A DNA stretch of 64,000 bases from Nigrospora sphaerica (Eukaryota; Ascomycota; Sordariomycetes; Amphisphaeriales; Apiosporaceae): contig JAGVVL010000009.1 in the NCBI GenBank assembly GCA_018287875.1, positions 4,092,001 to 4,156,000 on the forward strand. Direction: 5' to 3'. The notes under the pieces are model-generated. The model was not told the origin of the DNA, did not search any database, and saw nothing but the letters and a program-made list of their open reading frames with translations. The stretch's first letter is position 1; every line of letters begins with the position of its first letter. Below, one piece after another: positions 1 to 9,834 of this stretch. The translations under genes were made by a program, and so were the position numbers.

Positions 1-496
1 GCAACCGTTATATATGCAAGCTAACGGCTCCTACAAATAGAGAAGCAACACTCTCCTTCTCCATTAATCATTTACTACTTTTAAGTCGACTTTATAATGG
101 TGTCATTTTATTAAATCACTTAATTTTCAATAAAAGGGGGTAAGTATTTTAGTTGTTAGTTAAACTTATAGCTTTTAATATTATTAGTGCTTTATTTAAT
201 AAGAAGTCGAAAATAAGAATTCATCGATCGAATACAATCGACAGGGAACTACAGTAGGAAACAGAGCATGCATTTGGAAGGGAGCTAAACTGGCAGATGC
301 TGCGGTGGCAGACCTATTATAGGTGTGGGCTTGGGTCGTGGCAGCCGGGAGGCCTGGAGCAGGTGCCTCCAGGTGCCAGGTCTGCCCCTCCGCCCTAGGC
401 AGCAGCAGCAGCTGCCGCCGCAGCTGCCCCTCTAGAACGGTTGCCCCCCCATATCCAGGGCATCACGTATCATGCTCATTCTTCTCCTCCCACTCG
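1..496. other. AT-rich flank upstream of F-box gene
   Basis: The first 300 bases are AT-rich with many stops in all frames. From about 320 the DNA becomes GC-rich and an open frame runs into the F-box gene, but it is low-complexity and has no ATG before 497. I see no separate gene here. The abrupt change in base composition at about 300 is visible directly. Confidence 0.6.
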
Positions 497-2179
497 ATGC
501 AAACGTCCGTCACGGCCATGTCTACCTACCTCTCACCGAAAGCCTACCTCGAGCAGATGCCAGCCGAAGTCTTACACCTTATCCTTACTCAATTTTGTCA
601 ACATTGCTGCCGAGAGAACGTGGGATGTGCGCCTCAAGTCTACTTTGATCGCCCTGCGGGCCCTTCGGGCTTCCCGGACGCTCCCTGTCACGAATGTCAG
701 CTCGAGTTAGAAAACCCTTGCAATGGACACCTTTGCAAGTCCCATAGCTTAGGCTACAGAAGATACCGGCTCGATAAGAAAACGCTATGGTCTCTTTGTC
801 TTACCTCTCGTACGTTACGGGGAGCAGCTCAACCTACTATATACCATCTTTATATACCCGATGGCGACTACCCGCAACTCTTTCGTTTTATCGGCTCTAT
901 AACGAAGAATAAGCAGTTAGCCTACTTCGTGAAGTCTCTTACCATGGGTCGCGTAACAAACCAGGATAGGGGCGTGTCGTGGCATCGCTCTTTAACCTCG
1001 CCCTCTGCTATTAACTTAAGGACTTTCACCTTTCCGCCATACGGACCCGAGTCTCGAACGTTTTCCGACACGTCTCTCTTCGCGAACTTCATCCGGCTCT
1101 TCCCCGCTCTTTCGAACCTAAGTTTAAACGAAGGGAGGGACTTTCCCTCAGGCTATATCCCCGCCTCTTTACAGCAACCGTGTGAACTCCCACTTAGGAG
1201 CATCCAGCTAGTGGGAGTGGGAGAAGGGAGGTCAACGTATGAGCGGCCATTAAGAGTGTCAAGAATGGCCGCGAGGATCATCGAGCTGTCCACCAACCTG
1301 CAGGCCCTCAAGCTGCATTTGTGCGTCGATCTAGTTGCGCCAGGGCTCCCCCTTTCACAATTGCAAGCCCTCCAGATCACAGAGAGTTGGCTCGAGGCTG
1401 AGAGGGTGCGATACATACTCAACGCCTGCACTGCTTTACGGGAATTCGTTTACGAGACGGCTCTCGTGCGCTATGGCCCGCCAACCGAGCTCCCAATGCC
1501 CGAGCCGACCTTCCTAGGTCCATCCGACTGCATACGAGCACTGAAACGTTTCAAGACAACGATTCGGTCTTTGGAGCTCAGTTTCTATGACTGGGGGGAC
1601 CCATCCCGTTTCACGCCGTCGTCTGGAACCCTAACTCTCGCAAATTTCGGTGCCTTACAGCATCTGCTGTTAGAGTGGCATGTCATATGCGGCGACAATG
1701 AACCGGACAGTGCAGACTTCGAAACCAAAGCCTCCGATTCCTGTCTTCTTACTAGGCTTCTTCCCGAATGCATCCAGTCAATCGTCATCATCGACTCCCC
1801 TCGGGGGTGCCGTCCCGAGCGCCTTCAGCAAGCTCTAGAGGGCCTCGCTTTCGCAAAAGCTAACGGCCATTTTATACACCTCAGGCGGGTGGGTTGCGAT
1901 ATCGAACGCATCTATCGGGAATACAAGTACCGGAAGAATCCTTGGGCTTTCGAATTAAGCTCTATAAAGGATACATTTAGAACGTCAGGCGTCCAGGCGG
2001 ACTTCCATCTTGACTGGGAGTGCCGGCGACGTGTATCTATGTGGCCTTTTTGGAGCAGAGAGTGCTATTTCGTCTACAGTTTTGATGATGGGACGAGGAG
2101 TCAAAGGTATCAGTCCACGTATGCTGGACCACCACTGCCGCTCCCCGGGCCTGATGACGATGGCTGTAATGAGCTCTAA
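497..2179 (+). CDS. F-box domain protein
   Basis: Intronless 560-residue protein. I chose the ATG at 497 because the frame upstream is low-complexity and has no earlier ATG; a second ATG lies at 518. Near the N terminus is an F-box-like segment (LEQMPAEVLHLILTQF, about residues 15-30), followed after a cysteine-rich insert by a second typical fungal F-box-protein segment (LWSLCLTSRTLRGAAQPTIYH). The rest is leucine-rich with regularly spaced LxxL patterns, as expected of an LRR-like substrate-binding region, although I cannot define individual repeats. F-box proteins of this kind are substrate adaptors of SCF ubiquitin ligases through Skp1. Fungal genomes hold many fast-evolving copies, and the AT-rich flanks suggest an accessory locus. 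The target is unknown. Confidence 0.7.
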   Translation: MQTSVTAMSTYLSPKAYLEQMPAEVLHLILTQFCQHCCRENVGCAPQVYFDRPAGPSGFPDAPCHECQLELENPCNGHLCKSHSLGYRRYRLDKKTLWSLCLTSRTLRGAAQPTIYHLYIPDGDYPQLFRFIGSITKNKQLAYFVKSLTMGRVTNQDRGVSWHRSLTSPSAINLRTFTFPPYGPESRTFSDTSLFANFIRLFPALSNLSLNEGRDFPSGYIPASLQQPCELPLRSIQLVGVGEGRSTYERPLRVSRMAARIIELSTNLQALKLHLCVDLVAPGLPLSQLQALQITESWLEAERVRYILNACTALREFVYETALVRYGPPTELPMPEPTFLGPSDCIRALKRFKTTIRSLELSFYDWGDPSRFTPSSGTLTLANFGALQHLLLEWHVICGDNEPDSADFETKASDSCLLTRLLPECIQSIVIIDSPRGCRPERLQQALEGLAFAKANGHFIHLRRVGCDIERIYREYKYRKNPWAFELSSIKDTFRTSGVQADFHLDWECRRRVSMWPFWSRECYFVYSFDDGTRSQRYQSTYAGPPLPLPGPDDDGCNEL

Positions 2180-3360
2180 TATATAATACATAGGCATTGG
2201 CCTCCTAGGCCTTCTTAAAGGATTCTTTTCGTCCCTTCAACCCATGACCACTTTATAAAATATTCAGGAGACTATAAAGTAAAGTTTTATAAGTGTTATA
2301 AATATCTTAAACACCACTAGTTAGACGGAATGACTCCAACAAGTGAATCATTCCCGACGCTTTTGTTTTGTGCCTCAGCGGGCAGTTGGTCCAGACGCGC
2401 TGTAACAGGCAATAGCATCAAATACCGGGGAAGCTTATGAGGTGCCTTTGAGCATGACCTCCATGGCCCCATCAAGCTGGACAGTCATGCCAGTCCTGGT
2501 GAACAAAGGACCCGAACGAAGCCACCATTACATACGACCAAGAACGCCAGCTGATGATCAACTGCTCTAACATGACGAAGAACTGCCAGGATTGAATCTG
2601 CCCTTGTTAGAAGATCTGCATGGATACCTATCAAACCCCAAGAACCAGATCATGTCCGAGTTCGACCTTGATGGTTACTGGGGAGTGGAGGTGCACTGCA
2701 GCCCACTCGAATGCCCAAGGGGATCCCGATATCCGGCCATTCGTTTTCCGAAATCCTATGTGTGGCTCTAGAACGCAGGCTGCAATTGAATGGATGCACC
2801 TACACACCATTTCGTTGACTTTTATGTCATGTTACACGTGGTGATGAGTGGCATGTCGGTTTGGCTCGCATTCGGCGACTGGAATGTTGGTGCTTCGCCC
2901 GTGAACTACTAACACAATTTGCACCTAGCGAGGTGTGAGTCCATCAGGAATCCCGCCAATGGCAACCATGAAGCAGATTGAACGCAACAACGAGCAAGGA
3001 ACGCGCAGGAATGACCATCGTGCCTCCTCGTTGCAGACGGAGCATCAGACTGAAAGGTGCTTTTGCACGGCCTTTGCGGTGCCAATCGGCACAGAATGAA
3101 GATTCCAGTCAGCCCAAAACGAGGAACTAACCGTCCCAACCAACATCAAATAAAACACCATACACCCAACAGTGTATTTACCCATTCACTGTACGCAGCG
3201 AGTCCCTTGACGTTCTACGGTTCCAGAAGACCGATAAATATCACACGCCGAAACTTGGCTAGTAGTCCTCTGTTCTTCATCCACCATCGTGCATCACCAA
3301 CGGAGCCCAGCCGACATTGACAATTCACCAGTGACCCAACCATCGAATCTGACCATCAGT
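2180..3360. other. Intergenic, no gene seen
   Basis: AT-rich just after the F-box gene and mixed composition later. Only short open frames without coding character occur. The last 200 bases probably hold the promoter and 5' leader of the small secreted protein that starts at 3361. Confidence 0.5.
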
Positions 3361-3898
3361 ATGCTGTTCATGACCACCGCCATTGCCCTCTTCGCCATGT
3401 GTGGGGTTGCCCTCGGCGGGCCCGTGGGCGAGCACGGCGCTCGCCAAGAGCGCAAGGTCAATATATTCCAGTACCGTCAGGAGGCCAACCTCCGAGGCGC
3501 CTGCAACCTGGACTGGGACATCCGCCCCAGCGATTGCGGTGAGTTAATTCCCTGGCTCAACTCCCCAAGGAATCCGGGAAATCCGCCTTGGGCTGACTGA
3601 TATCCTGGTTTTTCTCTTCCGCAGTGCTGTGTCCCGCATGACCAAGTCCGGGGCCTCCGTCCTGGTCTATCGCCACTTCGAGTGTGTCCTCTGCCTGTAA
3701 GTGCCCCGACAGGGAAGAAGCCCCCGTAGCCCTATCCCGCCCGGCCTCCGCGGTACTCTTGCTAAGCAAGGCCTGCGCCGTCGTGCCAGGGACGCCTACT
3801 GCCAAGGGAAAGGGCTTGTTCAGAAGTCAGGCAAGAACGACCTCCTGCCTCATAATTTCCGCAACAAGTTCCGTGCCTACAAGTGCTACCGCGTCTAA
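3361..3898 (+). CDS. Small secreted six-cysteine protein, frame unresolved
   Basis: Exon 1 (3361-3538) encodes a clear signal peptide (MLFMTTAIALFAMCGVALGG) and a short mature segment with two cysteines (ACN...SDC). A strong donor GTGAGT at 3539 pairs with a pyrimidine-rich acceptor ending at 3624. Exon 2 (3625-3696) reads well in one frame (..TKSGASVLVYRHFECVLC) and joins in phase across GTAAGT...CCAG (3697-3789) to exon 3 (3790-3898), which ends in AYKCYRV. The mature product would then have six cysteines. However, exon 1 leaves one base over where two are needed, so the obvious exon 1-exon 2 splice gives VLCPA and then a stop. Either there is a one-base frameshift (decayed gene or sequence error) or I have one border wrong. 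I do not recognise the family. Size, signal and cysteines suggest an extracellular effector-like or antimicrobial-like protein, but that is inference. Confidence 0.45.
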
Positions 3899-6526
3899 GC
3901 CCTAGATATCGTCCTCATCCTTGGCAGGTATCAGTGATCCCTCGAAGCAGTCCACGGCGGACAGTGGTAGGAAGGGAAAAGCCAGGAGGGGCATTCGTAG
4001 TACCAGCCGTTAGTCAATGCATGCTATCCAGGTTTCAGAACACTCTCTGTCCACGGCATTTTGAAAGCGCCTGGGCCAGTGCTATAAAGAAAAAGCAGCC
4101 CGATCGGAGAGAGCTTCGGCATATGAATACTGGCCGAAGCCTGGGGATGCATGAAGAGTCGCATTCCGGTGACCGGCATGACCTACCGGCAATATACGAT
4201 ATATTGTGCCAAGCATGGGATATCTCGGTAGCTTTCTCGGTAGCAGCCGCCGACGTGGAAATTTTCAGAGGCTTGTATCTATTCTTCGAGGCAAGCTTGC
4301 GTGTTTCGCATTCTACGCTTGTTGCCCTCTCTACCAACAGTATGGCAGTAGATGTTCATGGAGACTTCCTAAAGTTTATTGCCCCTCTTTCACGTTTTGG
4401 GCCGTAGCCCATCATTAACAACAGAAGGAAACACTCCCCATTTACCATTCAGCTTCGATAGTATACATCCAGTATCGATAGTGTGCACTCAGTATTGATA
4501 GTAGCATCAGGACTCTCGCAACGAGTCTTCGGATCGATGGTTTTCATGCTGCGTCCATGGGCAGGGCAAAACCAACCACCATCAGATCTGGGTCTCTCCC
4601 ACTGCGCATCAATTGTGAAGGGCTACGCGGGCTGCATGATCGAGTCCAATGTTTTGCACACGACGCCGCCACGGCAGAAGCACCATTGTTACCGGAAGAG
4701 AAAACCGGGGTATCCTCCTCTTCGGCGAATGCCCGATCTGCCAATCTCGCGCAAGACAAGGACACCCCGAGTCGTGATGACACCCCGGTGCTCCCGGAAC
4801 CCCGAGCAAGGAGAAAACGGCGCCAGGGGGATGGATGACGTAGGGAGAAGCACGGACACGGACAAGCGTCCATGCCCAAACACGCGATACTGCCCACGCC
4901 AGCGGGGATCCGCGGGACCAAAGGCCCTGAGGGAACGAAGAGAAGACAACGGAAAGGCCACAACGAAGTTCAAAACTCGCCCGCTCTCTCCTACTGGTGG
5001 GGCAGACGAAACAGAGACGCCCCGCTTCCCCGGCTGCGAGACAGAGAAGTCCCGACCCATGGTACGAGCCGCCAAGCCACCGCCACCACGGACGGCCGTG
5101 CCTCCCCGGACCCGGGCCACCGGGGCCGAAGAGTCGACTCGGCGGGCCCGATATGTCAGCGGCACTGCCCTCATTTCCCCTGTCGCGGACGGCGGCTCGT
5201 CGTTCTACGCCCAGGGGATAAGGGCGGAGAGGGCAGGGGGGTTTGCTGTTCGTGATGCAAAACCCTGTTCCTGGGCGGCGGTGGTGGTTCGCCGCACCTG
5301 AGACCAACCGACCCAGCGTTCCGGGAAACCGAAGCGATTACGAGCTGCCGCTGCATTTCTCCCCATCTTCGGCCAACCTGGGTAAAAGCCAAGAATGTGG
5401 GCGGCCCAGAAAGTTGTCATATCTGGGCCGACCAATCCGCGTCATGCCCCGCTCCTTCGCCCGCAGGGTCCATGACAGGTGGGGAGAAGGAAAAGAAAGA
5501 GGAAGAGAAAAAGAAGGAAAAAGAGACCATAACTCCTCCTCCCACGGGCGCATTACTGGGACGGTGGCTACATTTTCAGCGTTATGTTTCTGTTTGCTAC
5601 ATGTTGTCTTGGTCCGCTCAAGCGCCGCAGGCACGTGGTTTGCCAGGTCCGTATGCAAGTACGTGGCTGCCCCAACGGGGCCTGACCGTTTCCCAGTCGG
5701 GGATTTACATGCTGATCATCGCCTGCTGTCCCGAATCACACGTTGCCTGGGAACCCCCCCATCTCGCTTAATAAGATCGACCGCTGGGAAGCAACCCTGT
5801 GCACCCGGCCGCCGCAGAAAGCCTGTTTTTTGTGCCTGGAACCTCGTCATTGCCGTCGTCGCCGTCCTCGAGCGCCCCGTTCTGTCCGGCGCCGGACTCT
5901 GCTACGGAGGCAAGACTCGCACACACGGTGAACCACGTTCAGCATTTCGGGAAAAGCATGTAACCAGCGGTTTGGACTATCAATGACCTGTGGTAATCGA
6001 ATCCGCTAAATGCAGTTGCAAAACCATGAAGACGTGCCCAACGCAGCAGCGACGAAAAACACCTGGCCATGGAGATGAAATCAAGTGACTATGCATTCCC
6101 AGACAAACCCCTCCATACCGCGCAGAGGGGTCAACAAAAAAAAAGCGGTGAGCAAGAAGAGAAAGAGAAAAGTCTCCAAAGTCCAAATAAACCGGGCCGG
6201 CACTGGGTAGTGTTGCGGCAACGAAGAGTAAAAATGCTGACTGATCCCCCGCTTGTCCCATCCTCCAATCACGCCATTTGGTTTTCATTGACTGCTGCGA
6301 GTCGTCGTCGTGAGGCAAAGCCCGTCATGCAGAAGCGTTGATGTTTAGGAACGATTCATGGTGCTGGTGGCGGCGTAGAGGTACCGACCAAATGTGCATA
6401 GTTGTTAAAGACAAAGGCTGTGTACAGGACCCATACACTATGAAGGGAAGAAGATTTGGCTTGCGCGTGCGCCGTGCAAGGGCACGGGACGCTTTGTCAA
6501 GACCAACCAACCTGTCCGACAGGCGC
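3899..6526. other. GC-rich intergenic region, no gene supported
   Basis: Long open frames occur on both strands between about 4480 and 6000, but they overlap each other, are rich in Arg/Pro/Gly/Ser, have no recognisable domain and look like chance frames in GC-rich DNA. A short degenerate tandem repeat lies at about 4456-4500. Confidence 0.5.
4456..4500. repeat. Degenerate 20-base tandem repeat
   Basis: The motif cgatagtatacatccagtat is followed by cgatagtgtgcactcagtat and then a third, shorter, diverged copy beginning tgatagt. The period is 20 bases. No function can be assigned. Confidence 0.6.
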
Positions 6527-7601
6527 TTAGCTCAAGGGGTTGGTGACGGTGGCCTTGTTAAGGGACTTGAGAACGTTCTTGCCGTAGCCACCACCCATGT
6601 TGCCACGCGGGAAGTAGTTGCAGACCATGAACCAGGCGTCCATGTCGTCGTACATGGTGCCCTTTCCGCAGAACTGGGCGTGGCAGCCGACGCTGGTCGA
6701 CTCCTTCCAGACGACCTGCGAGAAGTGACCCCACTTCTCGAAGGTGGCGTCCATGTTGGGGGGGTTGTCCAGACCGTACCACGAAGGATCGTAAAGGACC
6801 ACCTCGCCGTTGTACCACATGTCGTGGATGGCCATGCCAATGGCGCCGGCGTCGCCCAGCTTGGCAGCGCCGTCCGAGACACCCCACATGGCAATGTTCT
6901 GGCCGTAGTCCTTGTCACCCTGGTCCCTGCGCAGCTGTCAGTACACGGCCCATCATGACCACGACGCCACCCATCCGAGGAACTTACATGTCGTGGGCGA
7001 ACTTGCACGAGGCAGCCGAGTTGGCGGCGTAGCCGGCGATTCTGTCGTTCCAATCCACGGCGGGGGCCGAGTGGTTGGAGCGGTGCAGGTTGTGGGCGAT
7101 GACCGACATGCTCTTCATGTCGGTGGGCGTGCCTTGGGGCTCCTCGGTGACGGAAGGCTGCTCCTGAGCGGGGGGGGAGGGGGCAGCGGGGGCCTCGACC
7201 ACCACGGGCTCGGGCGAGGGGGAAGGCGAAGGCGTGGGCAGGGGCTGGGCCTGGTACGTCTCCTTGGGGGCCTCCTGCTGGCCACCGGCGGTGACGGTGA
7301 CCCAGACCACGCTGTCGTCCGAGGTGGGGGCGGGTGCGGGCGGCTGGACCGTCTCGTAGACAACGACGGGCTCGGGCTCCTGGGAAACAACGGCGGGGCG
7401 GGCCTTGGCGGCGGGCATGGTCGGGGCCGGGGCGGGGGCCTCGGGGGTAGGGACAACCGTGGGTACGGGGTAACCCTCGGTGGCCGTGACGGTAACCCAG
7501 ACGTTGACGATCTCAGTCTCGGTGTGGTACTCCCTCTTGTCGAGGGGGGTAGCCAGCGCCATGGCGGCCGACGAGGCGACGACGAGGGTAGAGGACTTCA
7601 T
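6527..7601 (-). CDS. Secreted CAP/PR-1 (SCP/TAPS) domain protein
   Basis: Two exons, 7601-6988 and 6926-6527, give 337 residues. The 61-base intron has donor GTAAGT and acceptor CGCAG and restores the codon for HDM|DQG. The N terminus is a signal peptide (MKSSTLVVASSAAMALA) followed by a Kex2-like LDKR site. A long linker (about residues 40-190) is rich in Pro, Ala, Thr and Glu and is probably O-glycosylated. The C-terminal part is a CAP domain: HNLHRSNHSAPAVDW, YGQNIAMWG, FEKWGHFSQVVWKESTSVGC and VCNYFPRGN match the conserved CAP blocks, including the cavity histidines and glutamate. Known fungal relatives (yeast Pry proteins) bind sterols or lipids outside the cell, and others are virulence-associated. 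The arrangement here is typical of fungal PRY1-like proteins with a long linker. The precise ligand is not visible. Confidence 0.92.
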
Positions 7602-9783
7602 GTTGTCGTAAGAACTGACGATTCAAGTACCAAATGAGTGTCTGTGGTGTGGGTAAGTAAGATAATCACTGCGGCGTGGAAAGCAAGTGCATGGAACGAA
7701 TGTGAAGGGCTAAAGGAGCGTGGATGAAGACGAAGCAGACGACCATGAAGAAGTTGTGGAAGTGTGAGAGGCTCCATGAGGCTCGATATAACCACGACGG
7801 CTGCCATCCAAAGTGGCCCCCAGGGCAACAATGAGGTATGGGGTAAAAGGGCGCGACGGGGGGCGCCGAGGGACTGGGATATGACGACCCATTGCTGGAG
7901 CAGGGGATCTCGTATTCACCGAGGCTGGCATTCACACTCGCTTGGCGCCTTCATTGGAACGTGCTTCGAAGCCCCGTCCGCATTCTTCTTCCCGGGGGGG
8001 GGTGGTTTACAAAACATGCAGAGAGAGCGAGAAAGGGCCCCACAAGGCTAGGGCGGGAAATTGGGCAATCTTGGGCAAGAGGAGAAGACAGTGGGATGAG
8101 ATGGATACATACCTGGGAAGCAAGCAGATATACCCTTGATCAAAACGAGTCGTTTCAAGGGTCCACGGAGGGCAGGTTGGAAGCGTGGGTTATATATCAA
8201 GCTGCAGCTGACGCTGTTCGAGGCACGAGTAGTACCGAGATGGGCGGATCCGGGCACGTAGATTGCTCGCCAAGGGAGTGTGGGTGGACAACAGCGGAGG
8301 CGTGTCGTCTCGAGGCAGGGTAGTCAACTCCGGGTTGCGATTGCGTACGGGGGAGGGGCGTGGGTGCGGGTGGCTTGTCCGAAGCAGAACCTGTGCCTCG
8401 GTGGTGCAGTTGGGCAGAGTTGGCGACTGGCGTCCAAGTAAAGAGTGACTGGATCAAACGAAGGAGAGGCAACAGTGACCACGAGGGCTGACTGAGGAGT
8501 GACGAATCGGGTGGTGAAAGGAGTGGAAAAGGGCAGGTTTTGAGCGTTGCGAGAAGTAGGTCTCGAACGTTGGACAAGACAAAAACCTAACCGGGGTCTG
8601 GGGGGGTGCGTGTGCAGCTTGCGGGTGTGGGGAGGGCGCAAGAGAAGCTCGACTCGGAATGGAGATGCGAGGGCTGGGGGGGGGGGGGCGCGGGAAGAAA
8701 TAAAGGAGGGTGGATGTTGGTTTGATCTGGAACAAGAGGGAAACACTGCGTCAAGAAGTCTGCCAAAGGAGTGGAATGGTCGAGTATCAACCGCGCCTGC
8801 TGAATGAGGTGAGGAGGGAAGAGAGAAAGGGAAAGCGGTTGACGGGTAACGAGGTGGAATTAAACTAAACAGGCCGGCAGCGCGTCCGCTGCTGGCTGTG
8901 CTGGAACGACGAGTCGAAGAGCAGGCCGACGACAGGCAAACGGGAGGTGTGGGGCGCCGGCGATCCCACGCCAAACAACAGACGAACACCACGGAGATTT
9001 GCCGCCTCGCCAGTGCCAGCGGGTGCCCAGCAGTCGCAGCACAGCGGCGGACAGGAGCAGCGCCAGCGTGTTGCAACTACGGAGGCTGGGTACTTGTCGC
9101 CCATGCCCGCGGCGCCGCACGCGGCCCGCCCAGGGGCGCGTGCTGGGATGTACCCAGCGCGCGCTGGGGGTTTTGCACTCGCGCCAGGCACCGCAACGAC
9201 AGGGATAGGCAGGGCAAGGGCACTAGGGCGCCCAGGAACACAAAGGCCCCCCGATCAGGGGGGTGTCCGCCTGCCTGTGTCGACGAGCCCGCCCTGGCCC
9301 AGGTCCAACCAGGGAGTAAGGTTGCTTTAAATTGGGGATCAGGAGGGTCCCGCCAAGCCCAACGCCGCCTGTCAGAACTACACAGGGGGACCGTGAGATT
9401 AAGTCTAAGCTCCCAACTCCCCCATGCATTCCAAGGGATCCAGCGTGATTTTACCGCCTGTCTACGGGCGACGGCATTCCGGCTGCATAGAGAATTCAAA
9501 GCCTTGTCCGCTCATTTCAGCCGCCTCCTGATGGCCGTTGTCGATGATGGTGCTGGGCCCGATGGACAAGCTGCCTGTTGGCTGGGTAAGGTACTTTAGG
9601 TAGGTAGCTGGCCAGCGAAGTTGCCCTGTGCTTCCCCCGGTCCCATCCTCAACCTGCCCGCTCCGGACTCGGCCTAGCTGTCTGTCCCTCGTCAGAATAG
9701 AGTGCCGAAGGATCTGAGCACCCGCAGAGCGTCTAGAACGTCCATCGTCCCATGGCGAACGTGGCCCATCGCATCCTTCGACC

Positions 9784-9834
9784 CTGTGCTGTGCTGTGTT
9801 GTGCTGTGCTGTCCTTGTCCTGTCCTGTCCTGTT
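9784..9834. repeat. Pentanucleotide microsatellites (CTGTG)n and (TCCTG)n
   Basis: An imperfect run of the five-base unit ctgtg (with one ttgtg variant) passes directly into copies of tcctg. The two arrays are adjacent and related by few substitutions, consistent with slippage followed by mutation of the unit. Confidence 0.75.

Noticed and set aside
4483..5986. Overlapping frames on both strands upstream of the CAP gene
   Set aside because: Low-complexity translation, no exon logic and no similarity to any family I know.
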